From positions 4,065 to 37,896 of the forward strand of contig PAAT01000130.1 in the NCBI GenBank assembly GCA_002698965.1: 33,832 nucleotides of DNA, given 5' to 3'. Below, piece after piece: positions 15,594 through 24,431 of this stretch. Position numbers and translations under genes: made by a program. This stretch comes from Rhodopirellula sp. GTDB taxonomy: Bacteria > Planctomycetota > Planctomycetia > Pirellulales > Pirellulaceae. Each line of letters starts with the position of its first letter. The stretch's first letter is position 1. The notes beneath the pieces were generated by a model, which ran no database searches, was not told where the DNA came from, and was given only the letters and a program-made list of their open reading frames with translations.

Positions 15594-16814
15594 TTATTTC
15601 GCCGTGGTAGCCACACGTTCTACCTGTCTAATTACCCGCATCATATTTCCGCTCATGATCCTACCAATATTCCGTCGGGAATATCCACGGTCCAGCAATA
15701 ATTGAGTGATACGCGGGTAGGTTGAAACGTCTTCCAGACCTAAAGGTAATTTGGATACACCATCATAATCCGAGCCAATCCCAACATGTTCGACACCAGC
15801 TACTTTCACCAAATGGTCAATATGGTCGACCACATCATAAATCGTTCCGGGCGGATACGGATTGGCCGTACGCCAGCGAGTCATCGCGGCGCTATATTCA
15901 TCATCGTCTTCAAACTTTTTACGTAATTCCCTTGAGACATCAAACATATTCGACATAATCTCTGCAGCTTCCGGATCGACAAAGCCCGAGAAGAAATTAA
16001 CCATCACAATTCCACCGTTTTTACTTATACGTTCCAACACAGCATCAGGCACGTTACGAACATGATTGGCAACGCTACGCGCCGAGGAATGCGAAAACAT
16101 AATTGGGGCGATCGATATGTCCAGAGCATCATGCATTGTTGCTTCCGATACATGGGACAAGTCAATAATCATCCCGATCTTATTCATCTCAAAAACAACG
16201 GCTTCTCCGAATTCGTTCAGACCATCGTGTTTATTCTCGTCCGTTGCTGAATCCGCCCAACTAAGAGTATCAGAATGAGTCAGCGTCATATAACGCGCAC
16301 CAAGATCAAATAGGCGATGCAAATTGGCCATGGAATCCTCTATCGAATGCCCACCTTCGACTCCAATGAGTGAAGCAATTTTCCCCTCTCGACGAGCGGC
16401 AACAATTTGCTGGTAGTTACGAGTGAGAGCAAACGTTTCCGGATACTTTTCGACCATTGCATGGACAATATCGATTTGCTCCAATGTTTGGCTCAATGCT
16501 TCACCCCGATATGCCGTGGAAGCGGGTACATAAACGGACCAGTACTGAGCTCCAACATTCCCTTTACGCAATCTGGGAATATCTGTGTGGATCGACGGCT
16601 GGGACTTCGAAATGTCCATTTTTGTAAACGAAGAAGAAGCGTCTTTGCGCAAGGTATAGGGCAAATCATTATGTCCATCGAACACAAAGGTGCTGTTATG
16701 TATCCTCTGAGCACGCTCGGAAACCGGGACCTGAACAAGTTGCTGCCCACTGGCCAGAACCTGCCCAAAAAACAAAATGATGAGAGACACACGAAATTGA
16801 CAGCAGCAGTTCAT
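15594..16814 (-). CDS. Exported membrane dipeptidase, peptidase family M19
   Basis: 406 residues. A signal-like N-terminus (QFRVSLIILFFGQVLASG) leads into the M19 renal-dipeptidase barrel. The metal ligands are all in place: His48 and Asp50 in DGHND, Glu153 in GVEGGHS, His221 in DLSHVSE and His242 in SHSSAR, plus Asp349 in GIGSDYDG. The spacings of 2, 103, 68 and 21 agree closely with the human enzyme. These di-zinc enzymes split dipeptides, including some with D- or unusual residues. It lies 21 bases downstream of the epimerase gene and 34 upstream of the isoaspartyl peptidase gene, which suggests an operon for peptide scavenging. Confidence 0.95.
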   Translation of the reverse strand: MNCCCQFRVSLIILFFGQVLASGQQLVQVPVSERAQRIHNSTFVFDGHNDLPYTLRKDASSSFTKMDISKSQPSIHTDIPRLRKGNVGAQYWSVYVPASTAYRGEALSQTLEQIDIVHAMVEKYPETFALTRNYQQIVAARREGKIASLIGVEGGHSIEDSMANLHRLFDLGARYMTLTHSDTLSWADSATDENKHDGLNEFGEAVVFEMNKIGMIIDLSHVSEATMHDALDISIAPIMFSHSSARSVANHVRNVPDAVLERISKNGGIVMVNFFSGFVDPEAAEIMSNMFDVSRELRKKFEDDDEYSAAMTRWRTANPYPPGTIYDVVDHIDHLVKVAGVEHVGIGSDYDGVSKLPLGLEDVSTYPRITQLLLDRGYSRRNIGRIMSGNMMRVIRQVERVATTAK

Positions 16815-16835
16815 TTTTCAAATCCTATCTTCATC

Positions 16836-17828
16836 CTAACCACCCGGGTTGTATGCAGCATCCAATTCCCCGGCCTCAGCCATTGCCTGGAATGCCTGAA
16901 GCGAAATCTGGATCCCGTCTTGAATCGAGGTAAGAGGCATATTGGGAAATGCGGCAAGAGAAGCCTCGGCATCCAGATCATTCACAAATGGCATTCCCTG
17001 AGCGCCCTGTGCAATCCCAATATCCAAATCCATCACACCCAGGTCCGCCGCAACAGACCTTATTGTCTCAATGAATGCTTCTGTGTGAATCGTGATTCCA
17101 CGCAAATTAAAAACTCCGTATCCATCAAAAGGGGCCAAAGCTGCTTCCGCAAAGCCCGCTCCCACATCTCCCACAAAGTGAAAATGTTCACGACCTTGGT
17201 AAGGCATACGGAATGACTTACCCGCCGCGGCACATTTCAGCATGGCAGTCGGTGCCGAGGTCATACCCAAATCCCGTCCGGGTCCATAACAGGTTGAGAG
17301 TCTAATACAAACGGTGGAAATCCCGGTCTCTCGATGAAAGGCCTGTCCCATCCCTTCATTACATACTTTCCAATACCCATAAAGATTTGCCGGACTGTAC
17401 GGGACGTCTGCCATAACCGTTTCACTCGGATACATATCACGTGGACCGTAGACTGCCGAACTACTCGCCAAAACCAATCGTTCTAACTTGTCTCCCAACT
17501 GGTAAGCCGCCTGGACAACATTACGAGTCCCGACCACGTTGACTTCCATTCCCTGAAGCGGATGGGCCATGCAATCCGGAGTCTGGAGTGCCGCCAAATG
17601 AATAATCAATTCAGGCTCAATGGATGAAATGGCATCCTGCACCTGTTCCAGCACTGTAATATCCCCCTCAATGAATTCCAAGCGGTCGTGATACTCAGGT
17701 TCCAGACGACTCAAGTTCTTTTTGCGACTCATCCCCACCACATGCTGCACACCATGGTCCAACAAATACTGTACGGTCGCAGCGCCAATACATCCCGTCG
17801 GCCCAGTTACAAATGCAGTTGTCATCAC
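16836..17828 (-). CDS. NAD-dependent epimerase/dehydratase (extended SDR)
   Basis: 330 residues with the extended short-chain dehydrogenase layout: GPTGCIG (residues 9-15) as the NAD-binding GxxGxxG loop, the acidic EGDIT segment, IIHLAA, ASSSAVYGP (catalytic Ser region, 121-129) and the YxxxK pair Tyr150/Lys154 (LYGYWK). The C-terminal part (STCYGPGRDLG, FHFVGDVGAGF, VFNLRG) fits nucleotide-sugar epimerases and dehydratases. No signal peptide, so cytosolic. It does not show features that fix the sugar. It lies between the rhodanese gene (41 bases upstream) and the dipeptidase gene (21 bases downstream), on the same strand. Confidence 0.92.
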   Translation of the reverse strand: MMTTAFVTGPTGCIGAATVQYLLDHGVQHVVGMSRKKNLSRLEPEYHDRLEFIEGDITVLEQVQDAISSIEPELIIHLAALQTPDCMAHPLQGMEVNVVGTRNVVQAAYQLGDKLERLVLASSSAVYGPRDMYPSETVMADVPYSPANLYGYWKVCNEGMGQAFHRETGISTVCIRLSTCYGPGRDLGMTSAPTAMLKCAAAGKSFRMPYQGREHFHFVGDVGAGFAEAALAPFDGYGVFNLRGITIHTEAFIETIRSVAADLGVMDLDIGIAQGAQGMPFVNDLDAEASLAAFPNMPLTSIQDGIQISLQAFQAMAEAGELDAAYNPGG

Positions 17829-17869
17829 AGCCCTCTATTCTTTAATTTCAAAACGATCCTGTCGGTTAA

Positions 17870-18208
17870 TTAGGAATACCGTGGTTTAGAACCGTCAATT
17901 TCCTGACTCCAAACATCAATCCCACCAGCCATACTTTGCGCTTGTGCAAAACCCTGTTGACGCAACCATTGAGCAACTTGCAAACTACGTCCTCCATGGT
18001 GGCAATGAATGACTATGTGGCGTTCCTTCTGTGACTCCAACTCGTCAATTCGACCCTGAATTTCACTCATGGGAAGCAACTCAGCTCCCTCAATGCTGAC
18101 ATAGTCCCATTCGTTTTGCTCGCGACAATCCATGAAATAAAAATCCGCCTCTGAATCCAGAAGCGCCTTTGTTTCAGCAACGGAAATCTCTAATCCTAAT
18201 TCGCTCAT
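17870..18208 (-). CDS. Single-domain rhodanese-like sulfurtransferase
   Basis: 112 residues from ATG at 18208, which has GAGG eight bases upstream; a TTG seven codons earlier lies across that site and is rejected. Rhodanese motifs: FMDCREQNEWDYVSIEGAELLP (CH2A region, positions about 25-46), then IVIHCHHGGRS with the catalytic cysteine Cys69 in a CHHGGR loop, and AQSMAGGIDVWS near the end. Such single-domain proteins carry sulfane sulfur, with GlpE and the rhodanese-like ThiI/MoeB partners as known examples; the acceptor here is unknown. It is the first gene of the minus-strand operon and is divergent from the nucleotidyltransferase gene, with a 67-base region between them. Confidence 0.92.
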   Translation of the reverse strand: MSELGLEISVAETKALLDSEADFYFMDCREQNEWDYVSIEGAELLPMSEIQGRIDELESQKERHIVIHCHHGGRSLQVAQWLRQQGFAQAQSMAGGIDVWSQEIDGSKPRYS

Positions 18209-18275
18209 GACTGCATCCTCAATTTTCAATCCTTCAACGACTACATAATTTCACTCAAACTGTTATGTTCTATCT

Positions 18276-19541
18276 ATGGCCAGCACGCAATCCATTGACG
18301 CCGAAAAAGCTCGTGAGTTTGCTGTGAAAACAGTGCGAAAACTACGCGAAGCAAACTTTATTTCCTATTGGGCTGGCGGATGTGTGCGCGATCATCACTT
18401 ACAAGTCAGGCCTAAAGACTTCGATGTCGCAACCAATGCGCTGCCGAACGAGATTCAAGAGCTCTTCGGTAAGAAACGTACGCTGGCCATCGGAGCTTCT
18501 TTTGGGGTGATTACACTGATTGGTTCCAAAGAGCAAGGGAACATTGAAATCGCCACTTTCCGTGAAGACGAGTCTTACACCGATGGACGCCGACCCGACA
18601 AGATTAGCTTTAGTACTCCTGAAGCAGATGCGCATCGTCGTGACTTTACAATCAATGGTATGTTTCTTGATCCTGAGACCATGGAAACTCTGGACTATGT
18701 GGGTGGTCTGACAGATCTGAAAGCACGTCAAATCCAGGCTATCGGTGATCCGGCTGAACGTTTTGAAGAAGACAAACTCAGAATTTTCCGTGCCATTCGT
18801 TTCGCAACGACGCTTAACTTCCAGATCGAACGGAACACCCTCGATGCTGTCTGTCGTCATGTCGACAACTTAAATCAAGTATCGCGTGAACGGATACTTG
18901 TTGAATTGGAAAAAACGCTTTCCTCCCAACACCGTCTGCGGGGGATCGACCTGCTGTGTGAAACTGGTATTCTTCCGTATGTTCTGCCGAAAACGAATGC
19001 TGAGGCTAAAGCCATCCTTCTGCTAAAGTCAGTATTAGCTCAGTTGCCGGCAAACAAACTCGCACTCACTTTTGCAGCCATCTACCATATTCTTTCACCA
19101 GAACTCACCGCCACAGATATTCGTCGTACCATCAAGTCCATGAAAACTTCCAATGAAGTGGCTGAGAGTGCGTTCTGGATACTGCAACATATCACGCAGC
19201 TGATTTCAGCCTCTACCGAGTTCTGGCCAAAAGTGCAGCGTACACTCGTCCACCCACTTGCAAGCGACACGTTAGCGCTTGCCAAAGCAATCGTTTTAAC
19301 TGCAAAAACGGACCCTTCCGGAATTCAATTCTGTGAAGAAAAGCTGGCACTTAGCCCGGAGAACTTGAATCCGCCCGAACTATTGAGTGGAGCCGATCTT
19401 ATTGAATTGGGCATGACGCCGGGGCCCGCATTCTCTAAAGTGCTTAAACAGGTAAGGGATCAGCAACTGCAGGGTAAAGTCAATTCGATCGAGCAGGCTC
19501 TCGAACTCGCTAAAACAACTTATCAATCTATGGGGCAGTAA
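18276..19541 (+). CDS. CCA tRNA nucleotidyltransferase / poly(A) polymerase family protein
   Basis: 421 residues. The N-terminal nucleotidyltransferase head shows AGGCVRD (residues 33-39) and the catalytic acid pair DFD (48-50), then EIATFREDESY, RRDFTINGMFLDP (around residue 125) and GDPAERFEEDKLRIFRAIRFA, which are the signatures of class II CCA-adding enzymes and PcnB-type poly(A) polymerases. The all-helical C-terminal half is diverged. Bacteria need CCA addition to mature tRNAs; whether this one adds CCA, A only or CC only cannot be decided here. A TATGTT box sits six bases before the ATG, so this message may also be leaderless. It heads a plus-strand operon. Confidence 0.93.
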   Translation: MASTQSIDAEKAREFAVKTVRKLREANFISYWAGGCVRDHHLQVRPKDFDVATNALPNEIQELFGKKRTLAIGASFGVITLIGSKEQGNIEIATFREDESYTDGRRPDKISFSTPEADAHRRDFTINGMFLDPETMETLDYVGGLTDLKARQIQAIGDPAERFEEDKLRIFRAIRFATTLNFQIERNTLDAVCRHVDNLNQVSRERILVELEKTLSSQHRLRGIDLLCETGILPYVLPKTNAEAKAILLLKSVLAQLPANKLALTFAAIYHILSPELTATDIRRTIKSMKTSNEVAESAFWILQHITQLISASTEFWPKVQRTLVHPLASDTLALAKAIVLTAKTDPSGIQFCEEKLALSPENLNPPELLSGADLIELGMTPGPAFSKVLKQVRDQQLQGKVNSIEQALELAKTTYQSMGQ

Positions 19542-19552
19542 AGAACCTTACT

Positions 19553-20080
19553 ATGGAATCTATTGATTACATTAAACTTCTCTCCCGCTGGGCCCATATT
19601 CTTCCCTCCATTATTTTGGTTGGTGGAGCTATCTTCATGAACACGGTTTTGATTCCGGCATTACGTGAAAATAGTGATGCCACGCAAGTTAAAGCAAAGA
19701 TCAAACGCACCTGGGCTAAGGTCATCATGATTTGTGCGGGGATTATTATCATCAGCGGTTTTTATAATGCCTTTCTAGCCTATCAAGGCGATCTTCATCC
19801 GCTGTATACGGGTGCATTCGTTATAAAACTTGTGTTAGTAGCGGTTGTCTTCTATGTCAGTTCGCTACTTACAGGCCGCAGTGAAGAAGCCCTTAAATTC
19901 CAACAAAATGAAGTACTCTGGGGAAAAATCAACATGCTTGCAGCAATTGCGATAGTCCTTTGTGCCGGGGTTATGAAAGTTGCTCCACGGGACCTGCCTT
20001 CCAAGACAGATACCCCCGCAACGACAACACCAACAGTCGCGCCACCCACCCCCGCTGCTGCTCCCTTTGCCAACGAATAA
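19553..20080 (+). CDS. CopD-like four-helix membrane protein
   Basis: 175 residues. Four hydrophobic segments at about 10-32, 52-73, 82-103 and 122-142, with the early motif LLSRWAHILPSIILVGG whose Trp-Ala-His resembles the start of CopD-type and related integral membrane proteins. The remainder after the fourth helix is a Thr/Pro/Ala-rich tail (about 35 residues) that is probably disordered. Role unknown; copper binding is suggested for CopD relatives but no ligand set beyond one His is visible. Eleven bases separate it from the nucleotidyltransferase stop, so it is in that operon. Confidence 0.7.
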   Translation: MESIDYIKLLSRWAHILPSIILVGGAIFMNTVLIPALRENSDATQVKAKIKRTWAKVIMICAGIIIISGFYNAFLAYQGDLHPLYTGAFVIKLVLVAVVFYVSSLLTGRSEEALKFQQNEVLWGKINMLAAIAIVLCAGVMKVAPRDLPSKTDTPATTTPTVAPPTPAAAPFANE

Positions 20081-20092
20081 GGATCCTCAACC

Positions 20093-20263
20093 ATGGACAA
20101 AAAAGCTAAGAAACGCCTTGCGGTCATTCGCAAGAAACAGAAAGACCTGCAACACAAAATCATGTGTGTCAAACAGCAGAACGACGAGCCTGGAGAATTG
20201 GAAGCTCTGGAAACAGAGCTAGCAAAAATCACCTCCGAAGCGGAAACGCTGAAGAATGCGTGA
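20093..20263 (+). CDS. Small coiled-coil protein, 56 residues
   Basis: ATG at 20093 to TGA at 20261-20263, with AAGGA about eight bases before the start and only 12 bases after the stop of the CopD-like gene. The protein is very rich in Lys, Glu and Gln (start MDKKAKKRLAVIRKKQKDLQ, later ELEALETELAKITSEAETLKNA), so two helical segments joined at a Pro-Gly (residues 33-34) likely form a hairpin coiled coil. One cysteine, no tryptophan or phenylalanine. Good RBS spacing and coherent composition argue that it is real. Function unknown; the basic first half could contact nucleic acid. Confidence 0.75.
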   Translation: MDKKAKKRLAVIRKKQKDLQHKIMCVKQQNDEPGELEALETELAKITSEAETLKNA

Positions 20264-20289
20264 CCGGTAATTTACTTGAGGTGTCAATA

Positions 20290-21065
20290 TTATCCGGCTT
20301 TGTTTGCCCGATAGACGGCGATATCATCTACACCATCACCGTCAAAGTCCCCAACGATAGGCGTGTCTCCGGGAGCACCATGCTGAAAAACTTCGTCCAC
20401 GGAATTGAAGTCCCGGTCGCCATCCAGATCAATCTTCCAGACACCATCCCGGTAAATTCCCAGATCATCAATACCATCACCATCAAAGTCTCCGACGATT
20501 GGCAGATCATCAGGCGTACCCAACTGAAAAATTTCATCCCCGTTGGAGATGCGGCCGTCACCATTACGATCTAATTTCCAGGTTCCATCCCGGTAGGTAC
20601 CAATGTTTACAACGCCATCCCCATTCCAATCACCAGCAATCGCAATCTCATTCTGACGACCATATTGGAATACATGGTCCACAACATCAGCACGAACCTG
20701 TCCTGCTGATGACTTCTGGAGTAAGCGGCGACGAGAAGCAGCCGATTCTTTCGGTGGTACATTCTTGGGGAGTATCTTTTGGATTTTATTGGCAGCATCA
20801 GGTAACCCCGGTTCCTGCTCAACAATTGCATCATCGCCTGGCCACTGGAGGCCAAAAATTCCAATATCGTCTTTACCGTCACCATCCCAGTCGCCAACAA
20901 CAGGTTGATCTTCGTGATCCCCCATTCGGGCCCACAAATCCTCTTCATCCCATTTTCCGTTGCCATTAATATCAATGAACCAATAACCATCAACGAAAAT
21001 GGCGACATCCGTAATTCCATCTCCGTTAAAGTCACCGGCCAACGGTTGGGCATTGGCATCTCCAA
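20290..21065 (-). repeat. Tandem FG-GAP-like repeat units within the surface protein gene
   Basis: Five imperfect units of roughly 45 codons, separated by short linkers, each built on a G-D-x-D/N-G-D-G core followed by D/N-D-I/L/V-G/A-I/V-Y/F-x-D-G-x-W-x-I-D and an acidic second loop. At DNA level the core shows as repeated GGAGATGGTGATGG-like stretches on the coding strand. The acid-rich loops match known Ca-binding folds. The unit about 20800-20900 is interrupted by a longer insertion. Confidence 0.75.
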
Positions 21066-23253
21066 GTACAACGTGTTGTAAATCAATTGGGTCACCCCAA
21101 ATAGATAAGGCTTCCCAATGTCCCGAATTCATTGTTGCCGGATTCCAACGGGCATCTACATTAACGATCTCCGTCGACACCATACTCAACTGACCAACGT
21201 TAGCGGGACGTAATTCACCACGCGGATTTCCTCCATCAATAACACTCAAATGCCATGCATTTGCCGTTAATCGCATGGTATTCTGCGCCGGGTAAATGGT
21301 GATCTGACGACGGTCATTCATATTTTGTCTCGCCGAATCATCGGTCTGCCCCTTAATTCCTGCAGGTGCCTTCACCGTCCCAACACTTAACTCCGGAGAA
21401 TCTCCCCAGTCCTCATTTTCCGGGTTCCGCTCGTCAGGAACGGAGATCGGAATAATTTCGGCCTGATACTCGCTAAACAGATAATCTGTCGCAATCTGGC
21501 CAGCAGGGAGATCGATGCTGTGAATCGTATCCGCGGCCGAATCTACATTGCCCTGACTTGAACCGACGTAGTCCGGACCGTCGTAATAGCCTTCGGGCTG
21601 AATTTGCTGAAGCGTATATTTCCCTGGTTCCAGCCCTCGAAAGGTAAACTCACCACGGTGATTGGTAATTACCTCTATTTGCTCACCACTTCGATGATTT
21701 GTCAGAATCATCGTCACACCTGAAATCCTCAGATCCTCACTATCAAGTTTACCGTCACCTCTAAAGCGAACAGCTTCCTCAGTATGAACAACGTACGCGT
21801 CTCCATCACGGAAGACGATCCCCGAGAGTGCTGCCGGACGAATTTCGGTGAAGTTGTACTCAACAGCCTCATCACCTGCAAGCAGTTCGATTGGGCCCAG
21901 ACTATCGATCCCGTCCGAAACACCTTGAGAAACACCATTGACCGTTCCGGGGAAATCCGGTCCATCTAAAAACCCTGCGGGAGTTGTTTCATTTAGCCAG
22001 CATGCGCCAGGAGTGACTTCTTCAAACACATAAACACCGGCATTGTCCGTGACCGTCGTCCTTATCAATTCCCCATCGTTACACACGAGTTGTACGGTCA
22101 CATTACCCAGCGGGCCGTAACTATCCGAGGACACAACGCCACGTACTTTGGCCCAATCCGTCTCGGCAAAATCAACACCCCGGACTTCACTTCCACCGGA
22201 CGATATGACAATGCCGGAGACAACATTTGGATTCAGTACCGTTCCGGCGACTTGTCCGTTTAATTCCCCTGCAAACGCAACACTATCAATCACCCCGCCT
22301 GGTTGGACTTCTCTGACTTCGTAGGTACCGACTTCGAGGCTTCTAAAACCATACGCACCACTTGCGTCAGTCGTTGTGATTTTTCCTGTGGGAACATAGC
22401 CGGCTGATTCGAGTTTCCAGAGTTCGATTTGTACATTTTCAAGAGGAGGATCCTGTTCGTCGCGTTGTTGGTTGTTATCGATATCTAAAAATACTGAGCC
22501 GGTAATACCGACCGGTAACGGTACCTGAGTGACCGACAGAAACGCGGCCGCTGTTCGGTCTCGCATTCCATGGGCATCGTCTTCAGGAAGATCTAATGAG
22601 GAGATCTGTAAAGCTGCGTCGTATCGATTACGAAAGACCCCCATAGACCCGGCGTCCAAATAGCTTTCGGCGGCAAACTCTGCTACGATCCGAACTCCCT
22701 GAAATTCGATCCCCGAAGTGATCGGATCAATACCCTCATTTTTATCAGCAGCCGAACCATTAAGAGCGATTTCCACTTCGTCGACATCAAGTTCTAAAAC
22801 AACTCGATCGCCTGCAACAAAGTTCTGAAAATCCAAAATAAGGGTACTACTTCCATCCTGCACGGTAGCGGTAACCGTAGCGGCTGGATCTTGGGTCGTC
22901 AGTTGCGCAATTGTGAACGGAAAGGCCTGATCAGCTCCAATACCCTGCCCATGAACATCAAAGATGATATCACCTGAATCAAATCCAATCTTATTGTGAT
23001 CACCATGAATAATCATTCGCGTCAACTCAGTGTTGGGAACTCCATGAGCAAATGTAATCTCGAGCGTATCCCCACTGGCATCCGAACCAAAATCATTCTC
23101 GGTATAGACAACCCCAAGTTGCAATACATCCGCAGCAAGCAGGCAGCGTGCTTCCAGCAATTCGTATCCACCAAGTTGCGCAGCAATGAGCTGGCGACGC
23201 GATTGGGGATCGCGGCGAATTATTGATTTCAATGTGGTCGTGAATTTTTTCAT
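20290..23253 (-). CDS. Large exported planctomycete surface protein with SdrD_B and FG-GAP-like repeats
   Basis: 987 residues from ATG at 23253; the GTG 12 codons earlier lies inside the upstream gene. The N-terminus is basic (KKFTTTLKSIIRRDPQSRRQ) and carries ELLEARCLLAAD, the motif seen at the start of many exported planctomycete proteins. A beta-sandwich region (about 40-235) of unknown type follows. Then come three SdrD_B/Cna-B-like domains (about 248-365, 371-470, 474-598), which begin with ITGSVFLDIDNNQQRD, VRGVVSSDS and LSGIVFRDGD. After a linker, five calcium-binding-like repeats (about 733-987) use GDFDGDGIDD or GDWNGDG patterns. The protein is likely a cell-surface or S-layer-associated adhesin-like molecule. 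It starts 8 bases after the WD40 gene stop. Confidence 0.88.
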   Translation of the reverse strand: MKKFTTTLKSIIRRDPQSRRQLIAAQLGGYELLEARCLLAADVLQLGVVYTENDFGSDASGDTLEITFAHGVPNTELTRMIIHGDHNKIGFDSGDIIFDVHGQGIGADQAFPFTIAQLTTQDPAATVTATVQDGSSTLILDFQNFVAGDRVVLELDVDEVEIALNGSAADKNEGIDPITSGIEFQGVRIVAEFAAESYLDAGSMGVFRNRYDAALQISSLDLPEDDAHGMRDRTAAAFLSVTQVPLPVGITGSVFLDIDNNQQRDEQDPPLENVQIELWKLESAGYVPTGKITTTDASGAYGFRSLEVGTYEVREVQPGGVIDSVAFAGELNGQVAGTVLNPNVVSGIVISSGGSEVRGVDFAETDWAKVRGVVSSDSYGPLGNVTVQLVCNDGELIRTTVTDNAGVYVFEEVTPGACWLNETTPAGFLDGPDFPGTVNGVSQGVSDGIDSLGPIELLAGDEAVEYNFTEIRPAALSGIVFRDGDAYVVHTEEAVRFRGDGKLDSEDLRISGVTMILTNHRSGEQIEVITNHRGEFTFRGLEPGKYTLQQIQPEGYYDGPDYVGSSQGNVDSAADTIHSIDLPAGQIATDYLFSEYQAEIIPISVPDERNPENEDWGDSPELSVGTVKAPAGIKGQTDDSARQNMNDRRQITIYPAQNTMRLTANAWHLSVIDGGNPRGELRPANVGQLSMVSTEIVNVDARWNPATMNSGHWEALSIWGDPIDLQHVVLGDANAQPLAGDFNGDGITDVAIFVDGYWFIDINGNGKWDEEDLWARMGDHEDQPVVGDWDGDGKDDIGIFGLQWPGDDAIVEQEPGLPDAANKIQKILPKNVPPKESAASRRRLLQKSSAGQVRADVVDHVFQYGRQNEIAIAGDWNGDGVVNIGTYRDGTWKLDRNGDGRISNGDEIFQLGTPDDLPIVGDFDGDGIDDLGIYRDGVWKIDLDGDRDFNSVDEVFQHGAPGDTPIVGDFDGDGVDDIAVYRANKAG

Positions 23254-23260
23254 TGGATAT

Positions 23261-24295
23261 TTACTTAGGGGAGGCCGATGACTTCTCACTAACTCGCACT
23301 CGCACAGGATTTACCGGTCCCAAGGGCCAGGTCCTAACCGAAGTATCAAAACTGCCGGATACAACAATGCCTCCCAAGCCATCTGCCCGAGAGATATAGT
23401 CCAGTGACGTGACGCTGCCGGTATGCCCCTGAAAGACCTTCCGAACAGTCTGTTTTTTCAAATTCCAAATCGCGATCTGATTGTCCGTTCCTCCCACGGC
23501 AACTTCATCATTTCGACAGTCTGCCAGAGCAAATGGGACAACACCTCCCAATGGAATACGAAAACTTGCAACAGCATCTTCTAAGTTCGCAACGAACATC
23601 GTTCGATCATCCGAGATGCTAACAAGTAATGAGTCATCAGCGACAAAATGCATATCTCTGATCCGCCTTCGATGGGCCGTTATCTCACCAACTTGTCGCC
23701 CCGTATCTACCGACCAAATCCGAAGTAACCCATCCCTACCGCCAGAGGCCACAACTTTTCCGGACCGGGAAAAGGCTACAGCGCGAACATCATCCGTTTG
23801 AGTATCGATGGAGTGAATAACATCACCGGATTGTATTTCGATCAGCCTTAGGTCTTTTGAGAATCCGGCAATCGCAACCACTTTGCCATTGGGCGAAATG
23901 GCTACTCGCGAAATGGCAAAATCAACAGAAGCAACTTTGCGTTTCAACTCGCCACTGGCAACATCAATTAGATGGACGTTACCATCATCTCCGGCAGTTA
24001 AAACATGAGTTGTCTTTGGGATAAAGGCTGAACTGCGTATCCAGCCTGAATGGCCTTCGTGTTGTCTGATTTGTACGCCGCTGACCAGATCCCATACGCG
24101 GACGACGTGATCATCTCCAGCAGTTACCAGCAACTTACCATTCGGGTGCAGGCTAACTGTACTGATAACCGGTTGATCATTGTCAACGGAGACAGCTTTT
24201 GAAAATCCGTCATCTGCGCTGGCTGAAATCACCAACATCAATAACGTCGCTATATATAGCAGCGTGCGTATTTTCTTCACTTTGATCGCTTCCAT
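23261..24295 (-). CDS. Exported WD40-repeat beta-propeller protein
   Basis: 344 residues. A signal peptide (about 1-27, hydrophobic core LLYIATLLMLVISASA) is followed by seven WD-type repeats: VRVWDLVSG, VHLIDVASGE, LRLIEIQSG, LRIWSVDTGR, MFVANLED, IAIWNLKKQ and VRTWPLGP, most ending in D/N-type turns and several preceded by the GH dipeptide (EGHSGW, QGHTGS). This is a complete closed propeller, a scaffold for protein-protein contacts; no enzymatic domain is present. Exported WD40 proteins are common in planctomycetes. The next gene starts 8 bases after its stop, so the two are probably one transcript. A hairpin (24311-24327) lies 16 bases upstream of its ATG. Confidence 0.9.
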   Translation of the reverse strand: MEAIKVKKIRTLLYIATLLMLVISASADDGFSKAVSVDNDQPVISTVSLHPNGKLLVTAGDDHVVRVWDLVSGVQIRQHEGHSGWIRSSAFIPKTTHVLTAGDDGNVHLIDVASGELKRKVASVDFAISRVAISPNGKVVAIAGFSKDLRLIEIQSGDVIHSIDTQTDDVRAVAFSRSGKVVASGGRDGLLRIWSVDTGRQVGEITAHRRRIRDMHFVADDSLLVSISDDRTMFVANLEDAVASFRIPLGGVVPFALADCRNDEVAVGGTDNQIAIWNLKKQTVRKVFQGHTGSVTSLDYISRADGLGGIVVSGSFDTSVRTWPLGPVNPVRVRVSEKSSASPK

Positions 24296-24310
24296 GCGGC
24301 AACATAAAGT

Positions 24311-24332
24311 GAGGTAAACGGTACCTCTTTTT
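24311..24332 (+). terminator. Hairpin with T tail beside the WD40 gene start
   Basis: GAGGTA (24311-24316) and TACCTC (24322-24327) form a tight stem with five loop bases, followed on the plus strand by five T residues (24328-24332). No plus-strand gene lies upstream. On the minus strand the same stem falls in the leader just before the WD40 ATG at 24295, so it could instead affect that gene's translation. Role not settled. Confidence 0.35.
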
Positions 24333-24353
24333 AGGTATCGACGTAATCAACCA

Positions 24354-24431
24354 AGGTGACAAATAATCACCTGACAGCTAGGAACGTAGCAGTTAGCCGG
24401 TTGTATGGATTAGGTAGTTTATGCCACCTAA
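24354..24431. repeat. Two further inverted repeats between citrate synthase and WD40 gene
   Basis: AGGTGA/TCACCT (24354-24359 with 24367-24372) and TTAGGT/ACCTAA (24410-24415 with 24426-24431) are two 6-bp perfect arms in the 178-base gap. The second lies about 45 bases past the stop of the citrate synthase gene and may help end its transcript, although no T run follows on the minus strand. Confidence 0.35.

Noticed and set aside
16407..17216. 269-codon plus-strand frame across the dipeptidase and epimerase genes
   Set aside because: It is antisense to two genes with intact catalytic motifs and spans their boundary; a chance open frame.
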